Source of the DNA: Jaminaea rosea
Lineage: Eukaryota; Basidiomycota; Exobasidiomycetes; Microstromatales
Reading direction: 5' to 3'
Length of the DNA stretch: 64,000 nucleotides
NCBI RefSeq assembly: GCF_003144245.1
Contig: NW_020289985.1
Location: 1 to 64,000 of the forward strand
A program made the position numbers and the translations under genes. The notes beneath the pieces are model-generated. The model worked only from the letters and a program-made list of their open reading frames with translations, did not search any database and was not told where the DNA came from. Positions 51,741 through 61,172 of the stretch are shown here, piece by piece; position 1 is the first letter of the stretch, and the number at the start of each line of letters is the position of its first letter.

Positions 51741-52778
51741 ATGCAACCCTTCAACGCCGGCCCCTCCCACTCAAATCGCGACTTGATCGGCCGCTCCCAC
51801 GACATCGAGCAGCCCTCCTTCACTTGGCCAAACGGGGCACGCGTCTGTCTCTCCTTCGTCATCAACTACGAGGAAGGAGGGGAGAACACGCTCCTCCACT
51901 CCGCCGAGGAAGGAGACACGCATGCCGAGTCCTTTCTCACCGAGAATGGAGTGGCTCCCACTGTGCTACCTCCTTTGAAGGAGCGAGAGCTCAGCAGAGA
52001 GTCGAGCTATGCGTATGGCTCTCGTCAGGGGTTGGGAAGGATACTGAGGCTGTTTAAGCGTTACGGGCTGAAGAGCACCAGTTGGAGCGTAGGAAAGGCG
52101 ATCCAGCTCAACCCTGGTGCGGCAAAGGAGATGGAAGAGTCTGGCTGTGAAGTAGGGTCACATAGCTGGCGCTGGATTAACTATGCGGGGATGGACGAGG
52201 AAAAGGAAAAAGAGCACATCGAACGTACCCTCACCACGCTCCAATCAAGCACATCTAGCTCCACCACCAACCCACCACTCGGCTGGTACACCGGACGTTG
52301 CTCCCTCTCCACGCGACGCCTCGTCTACGAAGCCTACGCAGCTCGCGGTCTCCAATCCCAGTACTACGACAACGACGCCTACGATGACGATCTCCCCTAC
52401 TACCTCTCCGCTCCTACAACCGACGGTAAAGGGGAGCCTATGCTAGTCATCCCTTACACGCTAGACGTAAATGACATGAAGTTCGGCATTTCCCCCGGCT
52501 TCTCCACAGGACGACAATTCCACGAGTACCTGAGCGATGCGCTTCGCACCTTGCTTCAGGAGGCAGAACAGGAGGGTCGATCCTCCATCCTCACCGTCGG
52601 ACTACACTGTCGCATTGTAGGGCGACCCGGACGTTTCGCTGGTTTGGAGGGTTTCGTACGCGAGGTCGTTGGGATGCAAGGTGGGGAAGGGAGGGAAAAA
52701 ATTTGGGTCGCAAGTAGGGGAGAGATTGCGCGATTTTGGAGGGAGAAGTTCCCGCCGCCGCAGCAGAAGAGCGTATGA
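51741..52778 (+). CDS. PuuE-type allantoinase / polysaccharide-deacetylase-family protein
   Basis: Member of the NodB/polysaccharide deacetylase fold group, closest by eye to the cofactor-independent PuuE allantoinases that open allantoin to allantoate. Intronless, 345 residues. Supporting marks: the substrate-side segment FVINYEEGGENTLLH at about 38-52, GLGRILRLFKRYGLKSTSW, the histidine motif GSHSWRW at about 139-145 (Asp/His substitutions relative to chitin deacetylases are typical of PuuE), GWYTGRCSLSTRRLV, and a late LHCRIVGRPGR. No signal peptide is present, which favours a cytosolic catabolic enzyme over a secreted cell-wall deacetylase. The length matches PuuE (about 300-320) with a short C-terminal extension. 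Its relation to the racemase domain at 11916-13676 is discussed under findings. Confidence 0.8.
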   Translation: MQPFNAGPSHSNRDLIGRSHDIEQPSFTWPNGARVCLSFVINYEEGGENTLLHSAEEGDTHAESFLTENGVAPTVLPPLKERELSRESSYAYGSRQGLGRILRLFKRYGLKSTSWSVGKAIQLNPGAAKEMEESGCEVGSHSWRWINYAGMDEEKEKEHIERTLTTLQSSTSSSTTNPPLGWYTGRCSLSTRRLVYEAYAARGLQSQYYDNDAYDDDLPYYLSAPTTDGKGEPMLVIPYTLDVNDMKFGISPGFSTGRQFHEYLSDALRTLLQEAEQEGRSSILTVGLHCRIVGRPGRFAGLEGFVREVVGMQGGEGREKIWVASRGEIARFWREKFPPPQQKSV

Positions 52779-52864
52779 AAGTGATGATGGATTGGTGTCT
52801 ACTCTACTTCCTCTCGTGTGAATCGATACAAGTACAGTGGCAAGAGTGCCGACCTCGCACGCAG

Positions 52865-54705
52865 CTACGCGATCGTCGTTGGCTTGGCGCCCAGACCTCG
52901 GCGGAAGAGCATCTCCCTCACGTCCCCTAGTCCCTCCAGATGTCCCTGGGCCACGACGGTCGTCTGCCCGCTCCCGAGGCCGTGGTTCAACATCTTCCCA
53001 CCTCCGGCCTGCTGTGGCCTGAGCACTCGTCTCGCAACGCGCTGCAATACCTCCAAATCCACCCGATCGATCTTCTCGCACATCTCTTCCACCCCCACCT
53101 TTGTCCCATGCACCTGGACCTGCCTACCCAGGTCTTCCACTTCCACCAACCGACTCTCAAGCGCCATCATCAAGCTGCTCTTGAGCTGGTTGCGAGCACG
53201 AGCTAGCTCGGCGCGAGTCACTCCCCCTGACCCGGTCAAGGTATGTCTTCCCCCACCTGCCCCCGTGCAGAGCTCGAGTTGCTGAGCGATTACGCTGGCT
53301 ATCTGTGGCGTGAAGCGCGGCTCGCACGCGGCCGCGATGCCGAACAAGGCCGAGTCGTTGTAGCTGTGCAGGAATGCCGCAATATAGTCTACGGCGTGCT
53401 GCGTGTTCAGGACATTGTACAGGCGGGAGTACATGCCTTTGCCCGGACCGCCGGCGGAGAAGGAGGAGCCGCCGCCGAGGAGGATCTGCAGGACGGCGAG
53501 GGCGTAGATGTCGTCGTCGTGAATGCTTACCCCTTCAAAGGCGATGTAGATGTGCGTGAAGGGGAGGTCAGGACGGGGCAAATAGAGGTCCCCACCTGTA
53601 TAGCGAGCCTTGGCGGTGGCAATCTCCGCGAGGGATGGCTGTCCTGGAGCGTGGGATGCTGGCGTCTTTGCGGTGGTAGAGAAGGGCGAGGCCCAGAGGG
53701 ATGATGCTGAGGACGAGGAGCGGGAAGATCGCCCTGATGACGAACCCGCTGAACTCGCACTCGCACTCGGGCTGTCAAGCACAGTCTCTTGTGCTCTCGC
53801 CTTGCCAAAGAGCTCCCCTGTCAATCCCACCAATTCCTCGTGCGGCATCCCCGCCCCAGCCACAACGATGCGCTCCGGCTTGTACCACTCCTTGATGAAT
53901 CCCTGCAGATTCTCCACCGTCATCTGCTCGAGTGACTCCATTGGACACAACAGCGGATTGCCCAGCGTGTTGTTCTTGTACGCCGTCATATGTAGGAGCT
54001 CGGGAAGGATCATCTCCGGCTTATTCCAGATCTCGCTGATCTCGTAGGCGGCTGCCTCGCGTTGTTGGTTGAGCTCCTCTGGGAGGATAAGAGGGTGTTG
54101 AATGGTATCGGCGAGGATGGAGAGTACGGCGGGAAGGTCCTGATTGAACATGCTTGACCTGCGGGTGGAGAGGAGATGAGGTCAACTCGGTTCCCGCCTC
54201 TACTGGGCACCTCATCGTCGCGCACTCACTGGTACATGATCGTCTCCCTACTACTGCTGCACATCACCTGCCCACCCAGCTTCTCAATCTCGCCGGTCAT
54301 CTGTTCGCTACTCCTATTGCTCGTACTCTTGAATGCCATCCGGTCCAACAAGTGGCTCACCCCACTCTCCCCTGCAACCCATGGCCTTTCGAATCGTGAA
54401 CCTGCATCTACGTAGACTCCCACGGCGGAGAAGTGGCCAGGAGTGGACTCGGTTGCCACGCGCACCCCGTTCGGGAGGGTTGTCGTTTGGACGAGGGGAG
54501 GACTGGAGAGGGAAGAGGGAGAGTGGGAGGCGTAACTGCGCCCAGGTTTCGTGAGGGCTGAGCGTGGCGGTGGTGATGAACGCGGAGAAGAGGAGGCGGC
54601 AATGCTCAGCGCCTTTGCGACTGTGTGCCTGGTATAGGAGCGTGACGACGCGGGTGCAGCTGCCTTGCTGGCCGCAGAGAGGAGCAACGCTGATGTAGGC
54701 CGCAT
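52865..54705 (-). CDS. MAS2: Mitochondrial processing peptidase alpha subunit
   Basis: Non-catalytic, substrate-binding subunit of the matrix peptidase that cleaves presequences. Two exons (54230-54705, 52865-54158) give 589 residues from the Met at 54705; a Met nine codons upstream is also possible. The N-terminus is a typical Arg/Ser/Ala presequence. The M16 domain starts LPNGVRVATESTPGHFSAVG. At the position of the zinc motif HxxEH of the beta subunit there is HLLDRMAFKST, so the site is degenerate as expected for alpha. The Gly-rich substrate loop is present (GGGSSFSAGGPGKGMYSRLY). A Ser-rich insert at about 300-330 is unusual. The stop lies 86 bases from that of the allantoinase gene, in convergent orientation. 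Confidence 0.93.
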
Positions 54706-54988
54706 CCCGATGTGATGGTGGGGGAGCGACAAGGCGAAGGCAGAGAGCGGTCAAGCGGTCAAGCGGTCAAGCGGTGAATGAATGCAGCTTTGTCCTCGTC
54801 CGAACCCGTCACTTTCTCCGACTGGATCGAGTCGATCGAGCCGGCTCCGCTCCGTTCCGGCCACAAGCTCTCGCTCCATCCACTCCAGTGCACGGACGGC
54901 GGCTCACGTCCTCACGACCCACAGCCAACACACCTTCGCTCCAACACCACACGTCGTCGCCTCACCATCACCACATCGCTCTCACGCC

Positions 54989-55638
54989 ATGGCATCCGAC
55001 GGATTTCGTTCGATCAATGTCGACATCTGGGAGGAGGACGTTCTGCAGGAATCAGACTTGGTAGAGGCGTACCACCTCGATGGAGCAGAGGCGCAGCAAG
55101 AGGCAGAGGGAATTAGCCAGCAGGTGCGAGGCCACTTGAACAAGTGCGTATATATGCTACCGTAGACGGCCATGATGAAGGAGTGCAGCTAACCGGTCAA
55201 CCCTTCTCAATGCCTGCTCGGGTAGAGGCGACGCTCCGACCGCCCTGTCCTCGCTCCTCTCCTCCCCCCTCCCTTACGGTCCCTCCCCGACCCTCCAACC
55301 AGCAAAGGAAAGCATCCTCTCCACCCTGCTCGTGCTGCTCAATTCCGTCAAGTCAACAGAGATTAGCGCGCTGCTCAAGAGCTTGGATCTAGATCAGAGG
55401 GATACGCTCATGAAGTGGATCTACAAGGGGCTTGCGAGGCCCGAGTTGGGTGCGGGGGGCGTGCTGTTGGGATGGCACGAGAAGGTGAGTGTTGGGCGGC
55501 GCAGTAGTGCGCAGATGAGTACGTGATCATCGTGACGAGATTGAATGCTGACCTTGTGCTTCATGCCTCGCTCAGCTCACGGAGATCGCAGGAACAGGCT
55601 GCATCGTCCGCGTAATGACGGACCGTAGGCGGGTCTAG
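54989..55638 (+). CDS. ARC15: Arp2/3 complex subunit ARPC5 (p16)
   Basis: Smallest subunit of the Arp2/3 actin-nucleating complex, which drives branched actin at endocytic patches. Three exons (54989-55143, 55226-55484, 55576-55638) join in phase to 158 residues, close to the usual 150. Conserved segments: FRSINVDIWEEDVLQE, LNKGDAPTALSSLLSSP, PYGPSPTLQPAKESIL, LMKWIYKGLARPELG, LLGWHEKLTEIAGTGCIV, and the C-terminal RVMTDRRRV. The gene shares a 283-base divergent promoter with the MPP alpha gene and ends 65 bases from the stop of the MED16 candidate. Confidence 0.95.
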
Positions 55639-55703
55639 GCGTATAGCGCGCGCTCGCACTGTACATGCAATTGAGAGAGAGGGTTTCGCATTCTACGATG
55701 ATA

Positions 55704-58700
55704 TCACGCGCCCATCCACCAGCCTCCCGAGCCCATCAATCTCTGCTCCCATCCCGCTCTGACCTCATCACCTCCACAATCACCCTCCAGTACAGCCCGC
55801 AATGCCTCCTCGTCCTCCTCTACCGCCATTGCGGCCGCATTCTCTCCACTTGCTCCATTAGCAGGTCCCAGCCCGGAGTGGAGCGTCTCCATTGCTAGAC
55901 TCATCGTACTATCGCGGACGGTGAGGTGGGTTGTCTCGCCAGTGAGGAGGTGGATGGAGGAGGGAAAGGAAGTGGAGAGACGACGTCGCTTCTTGCCCCG
56001 AGGCTGCGAGACGCCAGTCATTGTGTCCCTCTTCGAAAACTCCTCGCAATCGCCGTGGCAACCGAGCGCTTCCTGCCACTCTGCCTCTTCTCCCTCTTCG
56101 TCTGTTTCGGCATCCTCAGCGACGATGTCGTCCAATGACCAGACAAAGTCGTCCGCCCCAAGGAAGAGGGAGAGACGACCCTGAGCGCTGATGACGCTGC
56201 CCGTCGAGCCTTTGTTCTCCTCTCCCTCGTCGTCAGAGTGTAGAACATGACGAGCAAAAGCTTTCTCCTCCTTTATCGCTTCTTGCCCCTTGTCATCATC
56301 TGCCCCCTCATCCGCGCCCGCTGCTCCATACACGAGCGATGCAGCAATCCCGTGCTCCTCACCTGCCGCCGCGGCACCACCCTGAACCCACGACTCCAGC
56401 CTGGACGCAAAGACGTCGAGGTTCACCCCCTTTGCCGTGCCCCTGCTCAACCTCTCGCTCAACGTCTCCCGCACAACTGCCAACCTCCTAGTCAGCGCAG
56501 CAGCCGGCCGAGCAGAGAGTGCCAGGCTGGTCTGTGCCCCCAGCGGTGGACGCGTGGCCTGTATTGGCGAAGAGGCGGCGAGGGGTAGGCCGTTCAAGGT
56601 GGGGATTGAGGCACCGGGAACCAGACCTGAGAAGAGCGGAGTGGCACCTGAGGATGATGAAGTTGCTCCTGGTACCAGCAAGGAAGGGAGAGGCGTGCTA
56701 CCTGCTCCACCTACAGTGGGGAGCGGTGTCACGCCCGTGGTGGGGCCGGGCGTTTTGCCCGTCGTCCCTCCTGCGGCGCCGTTGGTTCCCTCCTTCTTCT
56801 TTGGCCCGCCTCCGCCACCATTCGCCAGGAGCTGGTCTTCCTCCATCCGTGCGACTTTGCGTGCCAACTTGACGCCTTTGACTTCATTGATCAGCCTGGC
56901 GGACGATTGGCTGACGAGAGTGGAGCGAAGCGCTGCTGCTTCAGGCGTTGAGGCGCACGCTTTGTCGAGCCAGGAGAGGAGGGAAGTCAGGAGTTTCAGG
57001 TTGCGGGTCAGGAGGTGCAGTGTCAAGCTTGCTGCTTCGCTCGAGCTGCGAGCCTGGGCCAGAGTGGTGAAAAGGGACGAGCCTCTCGTCGTGCCTCCCT
57101 CTTTGACTCCTTCTGCTGCGGCATCGTCTTCCGGCGGGCTTTGCGGCATTCCCTCTCCCTGGAGGACGGCATATCGGCAGACGTCCTCCACTTCTTCGAT
57201 CAAGCCCGCAGCTAGACCCGTGAGAGAAGTGACGCTCAGCGGTTTCCAGTCGTCTGCGCCTTGACGGGCAGAAGAAAAAGAGCGGAAAGTGTGCAGCTGT
57301 GCGAGGAGACGGTGCGAGGTTACGAGCTCCTGTCGGGGGAGCTTTGGTCTGCTGTTGATAGAGAGGACGCGCAGCATGGCGACGTGCAGCTCTAGCAGCG
57401 CGGCCAGTGCCTTGAAGTTGAGTTTACCCAGCATGTTCGTCGACGTGCTACCCGCCATGTCTAGCCCAAACGCCCCTCCCACGAGGCTGAGCAGCTTTGC
57501 CCTGTTCCTCCTCTCCCGCAGCATGCTCGACGAAGCCAACAGGACATCCGCGTACGTCCTTTTGTTGATGATAGCTTGCAAGATTGCCGCAGCCAGCCGT
57601 GGAAGAGAGCCGGAGGTGGGTGCCTGCGGGGCGGAGAGACGCAGCCCTCGTGTGGTTGCGTCGTACCATCCCCTTAAGCTTCCATTGGCCGAGAGAGTGA
57701 CGGGAGGGTCAGGTTGGATTGACCTGCTCGGGGCTGATACGCTCTTGATCCCATCGTCCTCCCCGAGACGCGCAGGGTCAATAGTAGACAATCCGCGCTC
57801 GCATCGTCTCCTTCCATTTACGTCTCCAGTGCCAGACCAAATGGCCACCAGCTTGCTCCTTACTTCTCCCTCCTCGAGCAACGCACGCGGGTAGCCCACC
57901 AGCTGGTGAAGCACCTTCCCCTCCTCTATGCGCTCAGCGTGTAAAGAAGCGGACCACTCCTCCACCTCCTCCTGTTCCACCTCGCTGAGACTCTTCTTGC
58001 GCGACTCGAGGTCGCCGAATGCCTCGCTCAGGGAACCCTTGCCGCTTATGTCTCGCCGTCGCGTGAGGGAGTAGGAGCGCAGCGTCGTGCCCGTGGTATC
58101 GAGATGGGAGAAGCATCCCAGCAGATGGATGGACTCCGTGTCGAGATGCTTGCCGCTGAGAGTGCTGTTGAATCGGAGGTGGAGGAGGGAGCCAACTTCT
58201 TCGCCGTAATGGATGGGCTGGACCGGCTTGGTGCGAAGCAGTGGATCGTCACGCTTTGTGTTTATGACAACCTCGGTGAGGTGAATCAATCCGTCGTCAG
58301 GCTGCCATGCCCCGCCGCTGCGCTGCTTGACCGCGATGATCAGTGAGCTGCTGCCGGAGACGGGGTGCATGGTGCAATGCGACAAGCTCACGCCACTCGC
58401 CCCTGACTCAGCTACTGGTCTGGCATAGTTGACCGTCGCAGGAGAGTGCAGAGGAGCGCTCAGTAGCTGCCAGTCCTGGGTCGCGAGCGCGGGCGATTGC
58501 GAGTAAATGGAGACGTTGCGGTGGAGCAGGTGGACGAATCCGTTCGAACTGACGAGCACAAGAGCCTCAGGTCTGGCCACCGCTGATCTTGCGCTCAGAG
58601 TCGGTCCAGCATCTGGCACGCTCATCGTCCTGAACTTGGGCTGCTCCCTCGCCTTCCCCTGCTTCTCATGGCTCATTCCGGGCAGCTGAGTAGTCGGGGC

Positions 58701-59348
58701 GACTTTCTCGGACTCGGCCTTGATGATGTCGGGTGGTTGGACGAGGACTTCCTTGCCCTCTTCCCGCAGCCAATGCAGACCAACAATCCCGCTGCCCAGC
58801 TGACCGCCAGCCTCGAGCAACGGCCATTGCCCTGTGAGCGCCCATTCGCTGTTCAAGGCCGCTTTGCGTGGGTTGCGACTCCATATGCAGACGAGACCGT
58901 ATGGCGATGGTGCAGATGAGGACGATGCGAGTCCTCGTTTACTGCGAGGTTGTATGATTGCTGTCAGAGAGGAACCGGAGGGGCTGAAGGCGACTTGTCG
59001 TACGAGGTATGACGTTGCAGCCGCCGAGGAACCAACAAGAGGCAGGAGCGGTGGGTAGAGCAACAGCGGCTGCGTCGCTTGCGTAGGTGAGGGGGCGAGG
59101 AGCGGCTTGATGGCAATGGCAACTGCAGGGCCGCTTTGCATCGGGAAAGCGACAAGGCCATGCGACTCAGAGAAGGCGACACAGTTGTCGTGCTGGTCGC
59201 GAGCTGCGTCAAGGGCGGAGGATTGGCCCAGCAGGGATGCTAGTCGCTCGCCTGCTGCGATGATGCGAGTTGCGGATGACGATGACGACGACGACGATGA
59301 TGATGATGCGTCAGCGCTACCGCTGGTATCCATGGGCTCAATGGCCAT
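55704..59348 (-). CDS. MED16: Mediator complex subunit 16 candidate
   Basis: Large intronless frame of 1214 residues from the Met at 59348; 44 more codons are open upstream. The N-terminal half looks like a beta-propeller: repeated blocks such as VAFPMQSGPAVAIAI, VRQVAFSPSGSSLTAII, YGLVCIWSRN, GIVGLHWLREEG and ALVLVSSNGFVHLLHR. The C-terminal half is helical (LNFKALAALLELHVAMLRVL, SLTLHLLTRNLKLLTSLLSW) with a Gly/Pro/Thr-rich insert and an acidic tail. Propeller plus helical half, together with the HQLVGYPRALLEE region, fits fungal Med16/Sin4 of the Mediator tail module. Similarity is judged by eye and weak, so another WD40-type scaffold remains possible. Poly-Asp/Ser tracts lie near the N-terminus. 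Confidence 0.55.
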   Translation of the reverse strand: MAIEPMDTSGSADASSSSSSSSSSSATRIIAAGERLASLLGQSSALDAARDQHDNCVAFSESHGLVAFPMQSGPAVAIAIKPLLAPSPTQATQPLLLYPPLLPLVGSSAAATSYLVRQVAFSPSGSSLTAIIQPRSKRGLASSSSAPSPYGLVCIWSRNPRKAALNSEWALTGQWPLLEAGGQLGSGIVGLHWLREEGKEVLVQPPDIIKAESEKVAPTTQLPGMSHEKQGKAREQPKFRTMSVPDAGPTLSARSAVARPEALVLVSSNGFVHLLHRNVSIYSQSPALATQDWQLLSAPLHSPATVNYARPVAESGASGVSLSHCTMHPVSGSSSLIIAVKQRSGGAWQPDDGLIHLTEVVINTKRDDPLLRTKPVQPIHYGEEVGSLLHLRFNSTLSGKHLDTESIHLLGCFSHLDTTGTTLRSYSLTRRRDISGKGSLSEAFGDLESRKKSLSEVEQEEVEEWSASLHAERIEEGKVLHQLVGYPRALLEEGEVRSKLVAIWSGTGDVNGRRRCERGLSTIDPARLGEDDGIKSVSAPSRSIQPDPPVTLSANGSLRGWYDATTRGLRLSAPQAPTSGSLPRLAAAILQAIINKRTYADVLLASSSMLRERRNRAKLLSLVGGAFGLDMAGSTSTNMLGKLNFKALAALLELHVAMLRVLSINSRPKLPRQELVTSHRLLAQLHTFRSFSSARQGADDWKPLSVTSLTGLAAGLIEEVEDVCRYAVLQGEGMPQSPPEDDAAAEGVKEGGTTRGSSLFTTLAQARSSSEAASLTLHLLTRNLKLLTSLLSWLDKACASTPEAAALRSTLVSQSSARLINEVKGVKLARKVARMEEDQLLANGGGGGPKKKEGTNGAAGGTTGKTPGPTTGVTPLPTVGGAGSTPLPSLLVPGATSSSSGATPLFSGLVPGASIPTLNGLPLAASSPIQATRPPLGAQTSLALSARPAAALTRRLAVVRETLSERLSRGTAKGVNLDVFASRLESWVQGGAAAAGEEHGIAASLVYGAAGADEGADDDKGQEAIKEEKAFARHVLHSDDEGEENKGSTGSVISAQGRLSLFLGADDFVWSLDDIVAEDAETDEEGEEAEWQEALGCHGDCEEFSKRDTMTGVSQPRGKKRRRLSTSFPSSIHLLTGETTHLTVRDSTMSLAMETLHSGLGPANGASGENAAAMAVEEDEEALRAVLEGDCGGDEVRAGWEQRLMGSGGWWMGA

Positions 59349-59552
59349 GTCGGCCTCGAGGATCACGGAAGCGGCCAAATGATGAGAAGGCAAGATTGGA
59401 AGTTGCGATGCGAGTCGGCCAAGTCGAAACAAGGCGGAAGCGGAGCAAGCAGGCCAACGCCAAGACCACGCTGCTGCCAACGTGTGGAGAAGGGCGACAA
59501 CGATGCCAATGACTTCTGTGTGATATTACATTTGCTGTACTTGCTTGATGCT

Positions 59553-60929
59553 CTACAAGGCCTCGTGAAGCCACTCGACAAGCGCCGTCTTGATTTGCTG
59601 ATCATGCTCACCCAACGCCTCGATCGCCCTGCGCCGCCTCGCATCCCCACTCACTTCCTCCCTCGCGCACGCCGACCCCCCTGGCATCGGCGGGCATTCT
59701 GCAAACGTATCGTAGCGCTGGCCGACAATACCCTTGACGACCTGCTCCCATTCGTCGCCATCTCCACCTTCCATCTCGGCATTCAATACGATGCCATTCT
59801 TGCAATGCACCTTCAACGCTGCCCCCTCACCCAATCCTAGCTCCCTCAGTCGGCCTTTGCCCTTGTACTCTCTTGCTTGGATAACCACCTCGAATTCCGG
59901 GCAAGACGCATATATCCAATCCCACTCTCCAAGCAGCTTCTCCAGCTTGACCCTCTCCGGCTCCTTGGCGAGGGGCAGATCCTCATGCACGTCCACCCAT
60001 CCTCTGCCCAACTCCTCCAGCACACTGCCCCCTCGCGCTTCATCTCTCCCACTCTCTGCATCGTACGTGTTCCAGAACTCGCGCACGACCGCACGTGTGA
60101 ATTTCTCGTGGTCCAGTCGTCCTTGTTTGGCTGCAGAGGGATAGGCGGCACTCAAATTTACCACGGGGCTCTTGACGCTCTCCACCCCCTTGGACTTCAT
60201 GGCGTTGGTCTTTACGTTGCGCAGGGAGGAGCCCAACGCTGAGAGGTCAGAGGAGAGGAGCATCGTGCCGTGGTGATACGCTCGGTGCGTGAGGATCTTG
60301 AAGGCTGAGCCGGAAATCTTGCGTTCTGCCCAGTGCGACTCGTGCGACCCTGAGGAAGCAGCTTGGTCGACCACCCTGACTACCAAGTCGTGTCGCTCAT
60401 TGACGTACGCCCCTTCAGGGCTGCCTTGCCCTATGGCAAACCGTTCTGCAGGGGGCGAGGCCTCATCGCTTCTCAGCGTCCTGAGCCCCACTCCGGGCCC
60501 ATTCAGCGCCCTAGCAATCATCTCCGCCCCCATTCTCCTCTCAAATCGCTCTCGCGCAACATGCAGCGAGAAGTTAGTGTTCCCCAAATCGTGGTACACC
60601 GCTCCTCCGCCACTTCTTCGCCTGATCAGCGGCAAATGACGTTCCTGCATCGCTCCTACGTTCAGCTCCTTCCAGTGATTCTGATTGCGCCCGAGGACTA
60701 TGCAGGGGGAGTTGCGGTAGATGAAGAGGAGAGGGGTTGTGGGTGCAGTGGTGCGGAGCAGGTGTTCTTCTATGCTGAGGTTGAAGAGGGGAGAGTGGGA
60801 GCGCGAGACGTAGACTTGCGGGCGTGTTGAAGTGGACTGCCGTCGCAGCTGTAAGCAATGCCGCCGCAGTGGCGCCCTCACAGCATGACGGGCTCCTTCG
60901 ACCGCTAGCATGTCGTTGTGCGAAGTCAA
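59553..60929 (-). CDS. AIM22: Lipoate-protein ligase / lipoyltransferase, AIM22-like
   Basis: Attaches lipoate to mitochondrial 2-oxoacid dehydrogenases and the glycine cleavage H protein. Intronless, 458 residues. An Arg-rich N-terminus (VRAPLRRHCLQLRRQSTST) reads as a mitochondrial presequence; Met1 and Met7 are both possible. The LplA/BPL catalytic fold follows: YRNSPCIVLGRNQNHWKELN, RRRSGGGAVYHDLGNTNFS at about 103-121, and the lysine motif RKISGSAFKILTHRAYHHGT with Lys204. The C-terminal accessory domain begins near WDWIYASCPEFEV. It includes a Gly-rich GKGRLRELGLGEGAA stretch and NGIVLNAEMEGGD, as in two-domain LplA proteins. It lies tandem to the MED16 candidate and divergent, over 243 bases, to the POT1-like gene. 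Confidence 0.92.
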   Translation of the reverse strand: MTSHNDMLAVEGARHAVRAPLRRHCLQLRRQSTSTRPQVYVSRSHSPLFNLSIEEHLLRTTAPTTPLLFIYRNSPCIVLGRNQNHWKELNVGAMQERHLPLIRRRSGGGAVYHDLGNTNFSLHVARERFERRMGAEMIARALNGPGVGLRTLRSDEASPPAERFAIGQGSPEGAYVNERHDLVVRVVDQAASSGSHESHWAERKISGSAFKILTHRAYHHGTMLLSSDLSALGSSLRNVKTNAMKSKGVESVKSPVVNLSAAYPSAAKQGRLDHEKFTRAVVREFWNTYDAESGRDEARGGSVLEELGRGWVDVHEDLPLAKEPERVKLEKLLGEWDWIYASCPEFEVVIQAREYKGKGRLRELGLGEGAALKVHCKNGIVLNAEMEGGDGDEWEQVVKGIVGQRYDTFAECPPMPGGSACAREEVSGDARRRRAIEALGEHDQQIKTALVEWLHEAL

Positions 60930-61172
60930 GAAGCAGCGGGCGCAGCGGTGGCAGCGGCGGCGGCGGCTTGAGCTCGAGGCAAAGTGTTGGATTCATTTCG
61001 CCGTCGCCCGCGTCGTCGTCGTCTCCCTCAGGCACAGGGCGGACTGGCAGCGCGGCGCGCCTCTTCTCGCCTCGTCTCCGTCCGCGTGCGCGTCTTGGTC
61101 TCCGCCATCTCGTTGCTCCCGCTCTTTCCTTTCCTCTCCATCACATCTCCAAACCCGCTTGCCAACGCCGCC

